42,151 nt of DNA from Nonomuraea sp. PA05 (lineage in GTDB: Bacteria > Actinomycetota > Actinomycetes > Streptosporangiales > Streptosporangiaceae). Shown in pieces: positions 7,979 to 16,943 of the stretch (position 1 is its first letter; each line of letters begins with the position of its first letter). A program made the translations under genes and the position numbers. The notes beneath the pieces are model-generated. The model ran no database searches, was not told the DNA's origin, and saw only the letters and a list, made by a program, of their open reading frames with translations. The stretch covers positions 1-42,151 of the forward strand of contig NZ_VSEY01000074.1 of assembly GCF_008086045.1 (NCBI RefSeq), read 5' to 3'.

Positions 7979-8797
7979 TCACCCCTTCACGGCGCCGGAG
8001 GTGAGCCCGGCGACGATGCGGCGTTGGGCGAGCAGGACCAGGACCACGACGGGCACGGTGACCAGGAGGGCGGCCGCGGCGATGGCGCCGTACGGCTGCT
8101 GGAACTCCGAGTCGCCGGTGAAGAAGGCCAGCGCTGCGGGCACCGTGCGGGAGGATTCGGTCGAGGTGAGCGAGATCGCGAACAGGAACTCGCCCCAGCA
8201 GGCGATGAACGTGAGCAGGAACGTGGTGACCACCCCGGGCGCCGCGACGGGCAGGATCACCCGGAGCAGCGCCTGGAGCCGGGTCGCCCCGTCCACCTGC
8301 GCGGACTCCTCCAGATCCGCCGGGATCGTACGGAAGAAGGCGGTCAGCAACCAGATCGCCAGCGGCAGCGAGAAGGAGACGTACGGGATGATGAGGCCGA
8401 GCCAGGTGTCGAACAGGCCGAGCTCCGTCCACAGCGTGAACAGCGGGCCCACCAGCGCGATCGCGGGGAACATGGTCAGGCTCAGCGCCACCGCGAGCAC
8501 CGCCCGGCTGCCGCGGAAGCGCAGGCGGGCGATCGCGTACGCCGCGACGGCGCCGACGGCGACCGAGGCGGTCGTGGCGATGAGGGAGATGCCCACCGAG
8601 TTGGCCAGCGCGCTGGTGAACATCGGCTTGGTGAACAGCCCGGTGTAGTTGTCCAGCGTGGGGGAGTCGGGCAGGAACCGGCCGTCGTTCTGGAGCGTCG
8701 CCGGCTTCAGCGACAGGCTCACCACCCACACGAGCGGCACCAGCGTCCAGACCGCGACCAGGGCGGTGACCAGGACGTCGAAGATCCTGCGCCTCAT
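7979..8797 (-). CDS. Carbohydrate ABC transporter permease (MalG-like)
   Basis: 272 residues, six predicted membrane segments, with the cytoplasmic EAA loop (EESAQVDGATRLQALLRVILP) that docks the ATPase. Opening MRRRIFDVLVTALVAVW and an early LKPATLQNDGRF periplasmic loop are typical of the CUT1 MalG/LacG group. The start ATG overlaps the stop of the upstream permease gene (ATGA), implying translational coupling. It pairs with the next gene to form the membrane channel. No ATPase gene accompanies them, so a shared MsiK-type ATPase elsewhere is likely. Confidence 0.94.
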   Translation of the reverse strand: MRRRIFDVLVTALVAVWTLVPLVWVVSLSLKPATLQNDGRFLPDSPTLDNYTGLFTKPMFTSALANSVGISLIATTASVAVGAVAAYAIARLRFRGSRAVLAVALSLTMFPAIALVGPLFTLWTELGLFDTWLGLIIPYVSFSLPLAIWLLTAFFRTIPADLEESAQVDGATRLQALLRVILPVAAPGVVTTFLLTFIACWGEFLFAISLTSTESSRTVPAALAFFTGDSEFQQPYGAIAAAALLVTVPVVVLVLLAQRRIVAGLTSGAVKG

Positions 8798-9669
8798 CGG
8801 GGGCCTCCCAGCTCGGACCTGAACGCCCTGACGAAGCAGGACGCGATCAGCGCGACGCAGCCGAACAGCAGCACCGAGACGGCCGAGCCGAGACCGACCT
8901 CCAGGTCCCGGATCAGGAAGCGGTAACTCAGGAACGACAGCGTCTCCGTCCCGACCGCGCCCTGCGTCTGGATGTAGACGGTGTCGAAGATGCGGAAGGC
9001 GTCCAGGGTGCGGAAGAGCAGGGCGACCATGATGGCCGGGCGCACGCACGGGACCGTGATCCGCCAGAAGCGCTGCCAGGCGCCGGCGCCGTCCACCTTG
9101 GCCGCCTCGTACACCTCGCCGGGGACGGTGACCAGCCCGGCCAGCAGCATCAGCGCCATGAACGGGGTCGTCTTCCAGACCTCGGTCAGCACGATCACCG
9201 TGTACGCCGACCAGGTCTCACCCAGCCAGTTGAAGTCGCCGCCGACGAACCCCACCGACGGCTGGAAGGCGAAGCGGAAGGCGAACGCCGAGACCACCGT
9301 CAGCACCGCGTACGGCACGAGCACGACCGTGCGCAGCAGGTGCCGCCCCCACATGACCTTGTGCATGGCCAGCGCGAGCGCGAACCCCAGCGTGAACTCC
9401 AGGCCCACGCTGGTCACGGTCAGGACGGCCGTCGCGGCGAGATCCCGCCACCAGTCCTGGCCGGACAGGACCGCACCGTAGTTGTCCAGCCCCGCGAACG
9501 CGCGCTCGTCCGGCGCGCTGAGCGAGTACCGCTCCAGTGACAGCCCCGCGGTCCGCAGGACCGGCACCAGGGTCACCGCCATCATGAGCAGCAGGGCCGG
9601 GCCGGCCATGAGCCAGCCCAGCCGCTGCTCCGCGCGGGCCCGGCTCACCGCCCCGACCGCTCGCTTCAC
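8794..9669 (-). CDS. Carbohydrate ABC transporter permease (MalF-like)
   Basis: 291 residues. It opens with RLGWLMAGPALLLMMAVTLVP and has the EAA loop YEAAKVDGAGAWQRFWRITVP near residue 200; about six membrane segments. This is the MalF/UgpA-type partner of the CUT1 importer. It starts with GTG at 9669, overlapping the stop codon of the binding-protein gene by four bases (GTGA), and ends by ATGA overlap with the second permease. Expression is therefore tightly coupled along the operon. Confidence 0.94.
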   Translation of the reverse strand: MKRAVGAVSRARAEQRLGWLMAGPALLLMMAVTLVPVLRTAGLSLERYSLSAPDERAFAGLDNYGAVLSGQDWWRDLAATAVLTVTSVGLEFTLGFALALAMHKVMWGRHLLRTVVLVPYAVLTVVSAFAFRFAFQPSVGFVGGDFNWLGETWSAYTVIVLTEVWKTTPFMALMLLAGLVTVPGEVYEAAKVDGAGAWQRFWRITVPCVRPAIMVALLFRTLDAFRIFDTVYIQTQGAVGTETLSFLSYRFLIRDLEVGLGSAVSVLLFGCVALIASCFVRAFRSELGGPR

Positions 9670-10931
9670 TGCCCCACTGCCTCGGCGACCGCGGCCTGCG
9701 CCTTGGCCGCGGTGCCGGGCGACACGGACGCGGGCGGGTGGAAGGCCGTCTGGATCGCGGTGGACAGGGCGTTGTACTTGCGCACCATCGGCCGCGGCGC
9801 CGCCTCGGCGATCGAGTCCCGCATGACGTCGGCGAACGGGAACTTCGCGCGCACCTCGGCGTCGTCGTAGACGGCGGCGCGGGCGGCCGGGATGCCGGCC
9901 CCCATCATGAAGCCCTTCTGCGCCTTCGCCGAGGTCAGGCAGGCGACCGCGGCGAAGGCGGCCTCGCGCTGAGCCTCGGGGGTGCCGGCGCCCACGGCGA
10001 CGTTGGAGCCGCCGAGCGGAGGGGCGCTGGGCAGATCGGCCGTCACCCTCGGGTAACGGGCCCAGCCGTAGTCGTCGAAGACCTTCTTGAACGCGGGCTC
10101 CTTCCCGGCGCGTTCGGCTGCCGCGGCGTAGACGTAGCCCCAGTTCGTCATGAACGAGGCCTCGCCCTGCTCGAAGGCCGCGCGCATGGTCTCCTCGTCG
10201 AGCGTGCTCATGGCCTTCAGCGCCGCCGGTCCCGACGCCAGCGAGCCGATCACCGTGGCCGCGGCCCGGCCGGCGTCGCTGTCGAGGCCCGGCTTGCCCG
10301 TGGCGTCGACGATCTGGCCGCCGGCCGAGGCCACGAGCGCGTTGATGAAGACCGTGTAGCCCTCGTACCGGTTGCCGGGGGCGGCGACCCCGCGTTCGCC
10401 CTCGGGCAGGCCGCCGGCCGCGGTCAGGAGCTGCTCCCAGGTCAGCTCGCCCTTGGCCGGGTCGATCCCCGCCTCGGCGGCACGCGACTTGCGGTACCAG
10501 AGCAGTTGCGAGCCGGACAGCAGGGGCGCGGCGTACAGCTTGTCCTGCCATGTCGCCGACTTCAGCGCGCCGCTCAGCGTGCCGTCCTTGACCGTCGCCG
10601 CGGTGGGGGCGGGAAGCGGCAGGATCCAGCCGGCCTCGGCGAACTCGGCCGTCCAGACCACGTCCATGGTGATGAGGTTGACCGACCTGTCCTTGGCCGA
10701 CAGCCGCCGGACGAGCTGCTCGCGCTGCTTGTCCGAGCCGTCGGGCAGGGTCTCGACCTTGATCGTGTACTTGCCGTCGCCCGTGCAGGCGGCGACGGCG
10801 GCCTGCGTGGGCGTCTCGGCGTTCGGGCCTTGCCACCAGGTGAGGGTGGCAGGGCCGTCGCTCTCGGCGGCGCACGCGGCGAGGGGCAGGACGGTGAGCG
10901 CCGCCGTGGCCAGCCGAAGCAGATTCTTCAT
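9666..10931 (-). CDS. ABC transporter extracellular sugar-binding lipoprotein
   Basis: A 421-residue precursor with lipoprotein signal LPLAAC (lipidated Cys 20). The mature domain is a family 1 extracellular solute-binding protein: LTWWQGPNAE near the N-terminus, VNLITMDVVWTAEFAEAGWI, LYAAPLLSGSQLLWYRKS (about 130-147), and a FMTNWGYVYAAA hinge/binding region. Family 1 proteins bind mono-, di- or oligosaccharides or polyols. Overall style resembles trehalose/maltose-type binding proteins (LpqY/ThuE-like), but the ligand cannot be read from sequence. First gene of the operon, with the operon promoter directly upstream. Confidence 0.93.
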   Translation of the reverse strand: MKNLLRLATAALTVLPLAACAAESDGPATLTWWQGPNAETPTQAAVAACTGDGKYTIKVETLPDGSDKQREQLVRRLSAKDRSVNLITMDVVWTAEFAEAGWILPLPAPTAATVKDGTLSGALKSATWQDKLYAAPLLSGSQLLWYRKSRAAEAGIDPAKGELTWEQLLTAAGGLPEGERGVAAPGNRYEGYTVFINALVASAGGQIVDATGKPGLDSDAGRAAATVIGSLASGPAALKAMSTLDEETMRAAFEQGEASFMTNWGYVYAAAAERAGKEPAFKKVFDDYGWARYPRVTADLPSAPPLGGSNVAVGAGTPEAQREAAFAAVACLTSAKAQKGFMMGAGIPAARAAVYDDAEVRAKFPFADVMRDSIAEAAPRPMVRKYNALSTAIQTAFHPPASVSPGTAAKAQAAVAEAVGQ

Positions 10932-10967
10932 GGGAGTCCTTGGGGGGACGACGTTTTTTCAGCGTCA

Positions 10968-11014
10968 TTTATTAATTGAGTCGGAACAATAGGAGGAGCG
11001 GAAGCCGACGTCAA
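10968..11014 (-). promoter_or_regulatory. Operon promoter and AT-rich operator candidate
   Basis: On the minus strand, a -35 TTGACG (11009-11014) and -10 TATTGT (10986-10991) are separated by exactly 17 bases. Just downstream, over the expected start site, is an AT-rich patch containing ATTTATTAATTGAG (plus strand, about 10967-10980) that is conspicuous in this GC-rich DNA. A ROK repressor site at that position would block transcription of the whole sugar operon (inference). Confidence 0.65.
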
Positions 11015-11123
11015 GGCATGGGTGTGCGCTCACCTACGGCACAGGCCGGTCCTGCGGGGGCTTGCGGCTGAGGCGAGAACACCTATGATCGCTCGGAGTG
11101 TGGCCTCGGGGGTCAGAGAGATT

Positions 11124-11218
11124 TGGAACGGGATCCGGCGTTAGCGGGGTTCCCGCTGGTCAGCAGGGGCACCGACTCGCCTGCCGAGCGAGGTTGGCAA
11201 ACGCCGGATTCCGTTCCA
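11124..11218. repeat. ~95-bp palindromic repeat, copy A
   Basis: The ends are inverted repeats. The left arm reads TGGAACGGGATCCGGCGTTA from 11124; the right arm read on the minus strand from 11218 reads TGGAACGGAATCCGGCGTTT. The left arm plus its next several bases is identical to the right arm of the copy at 22822-22931. It lies directly against the broken end of a serine recombinase. It has the look of a MITE-like or recombinase-associated palindrome. Confidence 0.7.
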
Positions 11219-11247
11219 TCGCCCAGCGGGTCGTGGCAACGGATAAC

Positions 11248-11714
11248 GGAGGTCAGGGACGGGTTCTCGCCCTTGCGCCTGCCGGTGGGGATGATCAGGT
11301 CCGTGCGGATGTCTTCGACGCGTTCTCCGGCGGCTTTACGTCGCAGCACGGTGTGCAGCATGTCGTCGGTGATCACAGGCGGGCGGCCGCCGTGCTTGCC
11401 CTTGCGGGCGGCGGCGTCCAAGCCCTCCAGGGTGGCTTCGCGGATGGCTTCGCGTTCGGTTTCGGCCATGGCGGCGAAGAACGCGAACAGCATCCGGCCC
11501 GGCCCGGCCGGGTCGTAGATGCCGGCCAGCGGTCCGGCGAGCATCTCCAACACTAGGCCGTGGGCGGTCAGGTGGTCGGCCAGGGCGGTGAGTTCGGCGG
11601 CGTCGCGGCCCAGCCGCTTCATCTCATAGACGGTCAGGACGACCCGGCAGTGCGGGGCGTGCGCCTGATCTGCCGGGCCAGCGCGAGCGCGGCCTCGAAC
11701 TGGGGGCTAACCAT
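11248..11714 (-). pseudogene. Serine recombinase/resolvase remnant
   Basis: The sequence from MVSPQFEAALALARQI (from 11714) continues, after a one-base deletion near 11680 that shifts the frame, into VVLTVYEMKRLGRDAAELTA. It then runs through FAFFAAMAETERE (resolvase catalytic-domain end and E helix) and the Hin-like hinge AARKGKHGGRPPVITDDML to GRRKGENPSL. The N-terminal catalytic Ser/Arg motif is missing. Homology stops at about 11248, where the reading frame runs into the palindromic repeat. So it lacks both ends and carries a frameshift: a dead gene. It begins immediately after the LAL regulator's stop codon. Confidence 0.82.
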
Positions 11715-11718
11715 CGAG

Positions 11719-14454
11719 CTAAAGGGGGGAGGCCCCGGCCAGCCCTTCGCGGAAGGCGATGGCCGTCGCCTCGGTGCGGGTCGCCGCGCCCAGTTTCGTC
11801 AGGATGTGGGAGACGTGCACGCCCGCCGTACTCGGTGAGATGTGCAGCCGGGCGGCGATCTGCCGATTGCTCAGGCCCTCGGCGATCAACCTGAGCACTT
11901 CACGCTCACGCTCGGTGAGCCCATCGTGCCCCGGCCGGGGCCGTCCGAGCAGGGCGATCTCGCGGGCCAGCGGTGCGGCGCCCAGCTCTTCGGCCAGCCG
12001 TGCGGCTTCCCTCAAGCGTACGGACGCTGCGGGGCGGTCGCCTGCGGCCAGCGCGGCCCGCGCGCCGTGGAGCAGGGTCAACGCCAGCTCGTACGGCTGT
12101 CGCAACTCCCGCCAGGCCGCCGCGGCGTCCTCCCAGCCGTCATCCTTGATCAGCGCGCCCAGCATGACCTGCCAGGCCCGGTCGAGCGGTCCGTCCACGC
12201 CGAGCGCGGCGTCGGCCGCGGACAGCTCTGCCTGTCGTTGCTCCACCCGTTCGCGCAGGTCCTCGCCGTCGCCGTGCGCGAGCCTGGCCCGCTGCGCCAG
12301 CGCGCCGGCGACCAGGACAGGCCGGGCGTCGCTGCTGTAGATCCGGGTGAGCGCCGGATCGGCCAGCGCCCGCTCCACCAGCAGGTCGGCCCTGTCGTGG
12401 TCGCCCTGGGCGACCGCGAGCAGGCAGAGCAGCCGATAACGGAAGAACATGACTCCATGGGCGGGGTGCTCCACCTCCGCCGCGGCCTCTGCCGCCCCGG
12501 CCAGATCCCCGCGCAGCAACGCCAGGTATCCGGCGAGCGCGCGCAGCGCCTGGCGCGGCAGGGGCGGCGGGTCCTCCTGCAGGCTCTCGCGCAGGACGGC
12601 GGACGCCTCGTCCCACCGCCCCGCCAGGATCAGGCTGTGCCCGGCGAAACGCGCGAGGTCAGCGCCCCGGCTGCGGCCCAGCCCGTACCGGCGGGCATGG
12701 CGAATGCCGCTCATGGCCGCCTCGACGGCGCGGTGATGGTCACCGGCCTTGGTGTGCAGGGTGGCCTCGTACATGGGCACGGTCATCAGCAGGTCGTGGC
12801 CGTCGAGCCGCTCGGCCAGCGCGCGGGCCTGCGCCAGCATGCCGAGGTCACGCGTCAGGGACCCGACGCCCAGCAGCCCACGGACGGTGACCGTGGCATC
12901 GCCGGTGCGCCTGCCGATGGCCAGCGCCTCCTCGAACGACTCACGAGCCCTGTCCACCTCGGGCAGCAGGCCCATGGCCAGCACGCCGAGCAGCCGCCCC
13001 CGCCGGTTGCCGTCGAGGCCGGCGGGCAGCAGGTCCAGCGCCCGCTCCCAGTCACAGACGCCGGTCCCGTTCAGCCGGTGCTGCAACCGGCCCCGGTGCT
13101 CCAGCAGTTGGGCGGCCCGCTCGGGCTCGCGCCGCTCGTCCACCTCAGCCAGCCCCGCACTGGCGTACTCGATCCCGCGAGCGTACTCGCCGCTGAGCAT
13201 GCAGGCCTCGGCCGCGTCGGTCAGGACGTCGATCCTGTCGGCGCCCAGCTCCGCGCGCGGATCCCACAGCTCCAGGACCTGGTCGAGCAGGCGTACCTGC
13301 TCCCCGTAGGCATAGGACCTGCGCGCCTGGCCCGCGGCCAGGTACGCGGCCGGCAGGGCCAGGCCGCGATTCCCCGCGGCGTAGGCGTGCGCGGCCAGCT
13401 CCGCAGGCGAGCCGCGATCGCGCAAGGCCTCCGCGTAACGCGCGTGCAGACGCGACCGCTCTCCGGGCAGCAAATCCTCATACACCGCCTGCCGGATCAG
13501 CGCATGGCGAAAGTCGTAGCCGTCTCCTGCCGTGACGAGCAGGCTGCGGTCGACGAGCTCGCGCAGCAGGGCGTCCAGCGCGGGTCCGTCCTGCCCGGCC
13601 ACCTGCGCCAGCAGCCGGTGGCCGACCCGGCCGCCTGCCACCGACGTGAGATTCAGCAGCTCGCGAGCGGCCGGGCCCGTAAGCGACCGTGGGCCGTACA
13701 GCAGCAGGTCGCGCAAGCTGTCCGGGGTCCGCTCGCCTGCGCGGGCCAGCGCCTCGACGAACAGCGGGTTGCCGTCGCTGCGCTCATGAACACGGCGTAC
13801 GGCGGCCACGTCCGGCTCGGCGCCGAGGATCGCGGCCAGCTGACGGCCCACGCCCTGCCGATCCAGGCGCTCCAGCCGCAGCGTGATGGTACGCGAGCGG
13901 CGGGCGAGCTCGGACAGCAGCGGCCCGTCGCTCGTCTCCTGCGGCCGATAGGTGATCGCCAGGAGCACGCCGGGCTGGGTCAAGTTCCTGGCCAGGAAGC
14001 CGAGCAGCTCACGGGTGGCGGCATCGGCCCAGTGCAGATCCTCTATCGAGACGACCAGCGGCCGGTCCGCGGCCACCCGCTCGACCAGCGTCAGGACCTC
14101 CTCATACAGCCGGTGCTTGCCGCCCTCCGCGTCACTCGCCTCGCCCAGCTCGGGAAACCAGCGGCCCAGCTGGCGGTAGGGCCCAGGCAGCACTCCTTCG
14201 ACACGAATCAGCCTGCGCAGCACCGCCACGAACGGCGCGTACGGCAGGCCGTCACCGCCCAGCTCCGCGCAGCCGCCCTCCACCACCCGCACACCAGGAC
14301 CAAGAGACCGCGCGAACTCGGCCAGCAGCCGCGACTTGCCGATCCCGGCCTCCCCGGCCACCAGCACCACCGCGGGCCCCTGCTCGACAGCCGCGTCCAT
14401 CGCCGCCGCCAGCGCCGCCAACTCCTCGTCCCGGCCGATGAACACCGGGCTCAC
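11719..14454 (-). CDS. LuxR-family ATP-binding regulator (LAL/MalT-like)
   Basis: About 911 residues. The N-terminal AAA/STAND ATPase has Walker A GEAGIGKS (about residues 34-41) and Walker B VVSIEDLHWAD. A long helical, TPR-like middle follows, and a C-terminal LuxR helix-turn-helix (LTEREREVLRLIAEGLSNRQ ... STAGVHVSHILTKLGA). LAL proteins are ATP-dependent activators, often pathway-specific. The open frame reaches GTG at 14493, but that passes through an AT-rich TATAAATA patch. GTG at 14454 has GGAG six bases upstream and gives the usual opening SPVFIGRDEELA, so it is preferred. Divergent from the Eis-like gene, which it may control (inference). Confidence 0.92.
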   Translation of the reverse strand: MSPVFIGRDEELAALAAAMDAAVEQGPAVVLVAGEAGIGKSRLLAEFARSLGPGVRVVEGGCAELGGDGLPYAPFVAVLRRLIRVEGVLPGPYRQLGRWFPELGEASDAEGGKHRLYEEVLTLVERVAADRPLVVSIEDLHWADAATRELLGFLARNLTQPGVLLAITYRPQETSDGPLLSELARRSRTITLRLERLDRQGVGRQLAAILGAEPDVAAVRRVHERSDGNPLFVEALARAGERTPDSLRDLLLYGPRSLTGPAARELLNLTSVAGGRVGHRLLAQVAGQDGPALDALLRELVDRSLLVTAGDGYDFRHALIRQAVYEDLLPGERSRLHARYAEALRDRGSPAELAAHAYAAGNRGLALPAAYLAAGQARRSYAYGEQVRLLDQVLELWDPRAELGADRIDVLTDAAEACMLSGEYARGIEYASAGLAEVDERREPERAAQLLEHRGRLQHRLNGTGVCDWERALDLLPAGLDGNRRGRLLGVLAMGLLPEVDRARESFEEALAIGRRTGDATVTVRGLLGVGSLTRDLGMLAQARALAERLDGHDLLMTVPMYEATLHTKAGDHHRAVEAAMSGIRHARRYGLGRSRGADLARFAGHSLILAGRWDEASAVLRESLQEDPPPLPRQALRALAGYLALLRGDLAGAAEAAAEVEHPAHGVMFFRYRLLCLLAVAQGDHDRADLLVERALADPALTRIYSSDARPVLVAGALAQRARLAHGDGEDLRERVEQRQAELSAADAALGVDGPLDRAWQVMLGALIKDDGWEDAAAAWRELRQPYELALTLLHGARAALAAGDRPAASVRLREAARLAEELGAAPLAREIALLGRPRPGHDGLTEREREVLRLIAEGLSNRQIAARLHISPSTAGVHVSHILTKLGAATRTEATAIAFREGLAGASPL

Positions 14455-14539
14455 CACGCGCTCCGCCACCACCGCGCCAGCATATAAATACACAGATCAC
14501 CCGATGTGCGCGCCCTGTTTACCCGGCCAGTCTCGAAGC

Positions 14540-15763
14540 ATGACAGCGACCCACCCCCTGCGGACCATCCGCGCCGACGAACTCGACGCGTGGGTTCACA
14601 TGATCACCACGACCTACGGACAGGAGTGGCATGAGGGCGGTCTGAGAAACGCCGCCGTCTCCATCGAGCCCGGACGCACGCTCGCCGCCTACGACGGCGC
14701 CGGCATCGTCGGCGGCGCCTCGATCTACGGCCGCGTCATGACGATCCCCGGCGCGGCCGTCCCCGTCGCCGGCATCACACTCGTCGCGGTCCTGCCCACC
14801 CACCGGCGCCGCGGCATCCTCACCGCGATGATGCGCAAGCAGCTCACCGACCTGTACGAGTCAGGCGGCGAGCCGATCGCCGCGCTCAACGCCGCCGAGG
14901 CCACGATCTACAGCCGCTTCGGGTACGGCGTCGCCAGCCACGTCGCCGAGATCCAGGCGGACAAGAGGTTCATGGTCCTGCGGCCCGGCACCGATCTCGG
15001 CGACGGCACGATCCGCCTGCTCGGCCGCGAGGAGGCCCGGCCGCTGCTGGAGAAGGTCTACGACACCGCCCGACGCAGCGGGGTCGGCTGGGTCGACCGT
15101 ACCGACAAGTTCTGGGAGGCCAGGCTGGCCGACGGTGAGCGCGTGCGCGACGGCGGGACGGCACTGCGCTTCGCCGTCCACACAGAGCCCGGCGGCGAGG
15201 TCACCGGCTACGCCCTCTACCGCTCCATGCCGCGGCTGGTGCAGGTCATCGAGGTCGCGGCCACCACCAGGCAGTCGTACGCCGCCCTGTGGCGCTACCT
15301 CATCGACCTCGACGCCCACGCCGAACTCGCCTACGACGGCGCCGTCGACGAACCGCTCAAGCACCTGCTGACCGACCCGCGCGCGGCCCGCACCACCGTG
15401 CTCGACAACCTCTGGGTACGCCTGGTCGACCTCGGCCGAGCGCTGGCGGCCCGCCGCTACTCAGCTCCCCTGGATCTGGTCCTGGAGGTGCAGGACACCT
15501 TCTGCCCGTGGAACGCCGGACGCCACCGCCTGCGGGCCGACGGCGACTCCGTCACCTGCGAACGCACCCAGGCCCGGCCCGACCTGCGGCTGACCTCCAC
15601 CGAACTGGGCGCGGCCTACCTGGGCGGCACCACCCTGGCGTCCCTGGCGGCCGTGGGCCGGGTCGAGGAACTGCGCCCCGGGGCCGTCCGCGCCGCCTCG
15701 CTCGCCTTCCGCGGCGAGCGCGAGCCCTTCCACCCCTCGGGCTGGGCCTTCCCTGCCTTCTGA
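14540..15763 (+). CDS. Eis-like GNAT N-acetyltransferase
   Basis: 407 residues with the Eis architecture: N-terminal GNAT domain with acetyl-CoA loop VLPTHRRRGILTAMMRKQL, a second degenerate GNAT domain (about 150-290), and a sterol-carrier-protein-like C-terminal domain (residues about 300-407). The last residue is Phe, as in Eis, where the chain-terminal carboxylate is the catalytic base. Family activity: multi-site acetylation of aminoglycosides and other amines. The substrate in this organism is unknown. ATG at 14540 begins MTATHPLRTIRADELDAW. It is divergent from the LAL regulator and 33 bp before an APH-like kinase on the same strand. Confidence 0.92.
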   Translation: MTATHPLRTIRADELDAWVHMITTTYGQEWHEGGLRNAAVSIEPGRTLAAYDGAGIVGGASIYGRVMTIPGAAVPVAGITLVAVLPTHRRRGILTAMMRKQLTDLYESGGEPIAALNAAEATIYSRFGYGVASHVAEIQADKRFMVLRPGTDLGDGTIRLLGREEARPLLEKVYDTARRSGVGWVDRTDKFWEARLADGERVRDGGTALRFAVHTEPGGEVTGYALYRSMPRLVQVIEVAATTRQSYAALWRYLIDLDAHAELAYDGAVDEPLKHLLTDPRAARTTVLDNLWVRLVDLGRALAARRYSAPLDLVLEVQDTFCPWNAGRHRLRADGDSVTCERTQARPDLRLTSTELGAAYLGGTTLASLAAVGRVEELRPGAVRAASLAFRGEREPFHPSGWAFPAF

Positions 15764-15796
15764 CGGACGCGTTTCGGAACCAAGAACGGAATCTCC

Positions 15797-16738
15797 ATGC
15801 AGCAAGCGAATGCGCCTGTCGTCTCCGCTCCTCCCGATGGGCGCGCAGGTATCACCGCGGACCTGGTACGCCAGCTGATCGCGGCCCAGTTTCCCCAATG
15901 GGAGGACCTGCCGATCGCCCCGGTACCCGTGGACGGCCACGACAACCGGACCTACCGGCTGGGGACGAGCATGACGGTCCGCCTGCCGACGGCCGAGGGC
16001 TACGTGCCCGCGGTGGAGAAGGAGAGCCGGTGGTTACCGCGGCTGGCGCCGCACCTGCCGGTCGCCGTCCCGCCGATCCTGGCCACCGGCGAGCCCGGCG
16101 AGGGCTACCCCTACCCCTGGTCGGTGCGCGGCTGGCTGGAGGGCGAGACCGCCCATCCGTCGCGCATCGACGACATGCCGGCGTTCGCCGTACAGGTGGC
16201 GGAGTTCCTCCTGGCGTTGCAGCGATGCGAGGCGACCGGCGGACCACCGGGGGGCGCGCACAGCTTCCACCGCGGCGCCCCGCTGGCCCACTACGACGCG
16301 GAGACCCGCCGGTGCCTGATCGCGCTGGAGGACCACCTCGACACCGGGGCGGCCGCCGAGGTGTGGCAGGCGGCCCTCGACTCGGACTGGACGGGGACCC
16401 CGGTGTGGTTCCACGGCGACCTGGCCGAGGGAAACATGCTGGTCGCCGATGGCAGGCTCACCGCCGTGATCGACTTCGGCACCTGCGGGGTCGGGGACCC
16501 GGCCTGTGACCTGGTGATCGCCTGGGGGATGTTCACCGGCGAGGCCCGGGATGCCTTCCGCGCGGCGTTCGGGGGCGACCGCGGCATGTGGGCGCGGGCC
16601 CGGGGATGGCTGTTGTGGAAGTCCCTGCTCGTGCTGACCTGGACCCTCGGCTCCGCATCCGTATCCGATCAGAAGACGGCTGCCGAGTGCCGGCGCATCA
16701 TCACCGACCTCCTGTCCGACCACCGTCGGCTGGCATGA
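15797..16738 (+). CDS. Aminoglycoside phosphotransferase (APH)-family kinase
   Basis: 313 residues with the small-molecule kinase fold. There is an N-lobe with VEKESRWLPRL, a catalytic loop WFHGDLAEGNMLV (Asp as base, Asn for metal), and the metal motif VIDFGTCGVGDPACDL. Members phosphorylate aminoglycosides, macrolides, homoserine, choline and other hydroxyl compounds, so the substrate is not fixed by family alone. It lies 33 bp after the Eis-like gene and probably shares its transcript. An acetyltransferase/kinase pair suggests modification of one class of amino-sugar compound (inference). Confidence 0.9.
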   Translation: MQQANAPVVSAPPDGRAGITADLVRQLIAAQFPQWEDLPIAPVPVDGHDNRTYRLGTSMTVRLPTAEGYVPAVEKESRWLPRLAPHLPVAVPPILATGEPGEGYPYPWSVRGWLEGETAHPSRIDDMPAFAVQVAEFLLALQRCEATGGPPGGAHSFHRGAPLAHYDAETRRCLIALEDHLDTGAAAEVWQAALDSDWTGTPVWFHGDLAEGNMLVADGRLTAVIDFGTCGVGDPACDLVIAWGMFTGEARDAFRAAFGGDRGMWARARGWLLWKSLLVLTWTLGSASVSDQKTAAECRRIITDLLSDHRRLA

Positions 16739-16943
16739 ACACCACGATGTCCGGCCGGAAGCCGGGACAGCCGGAATCGTAGGTCACATGTGCGCCTCAG
16801 CAGGCAAGCCGGTGAACGAATGACCGGACGAAGGGCGGCCGCACCGCCGAGCGTGAACATCGTTCGGCGCTTCGGGGGCGTCCTCGGCCAAATGGGCGGC
16901 CGGAGGGGTGGTCAGGCTCGGCCCTGACATCCCCACGCCTACC

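Noticed and set aside
6410..8926. A very long plus-strand open frame antisense to the Gfo/ROK/permease genes
   Set aside because: Low-complexity Arg/Gly/Asp-rich translation with no domain; an artefact of G/C-rich third positions in the real minus-strand genes.
11842..14487. Long plus-strand open frame antisense to the LAL regulator
   Set aside because: The minus strand shows Walker A/B and a LuxR HTH; the antisense translation has no recognisable motif.
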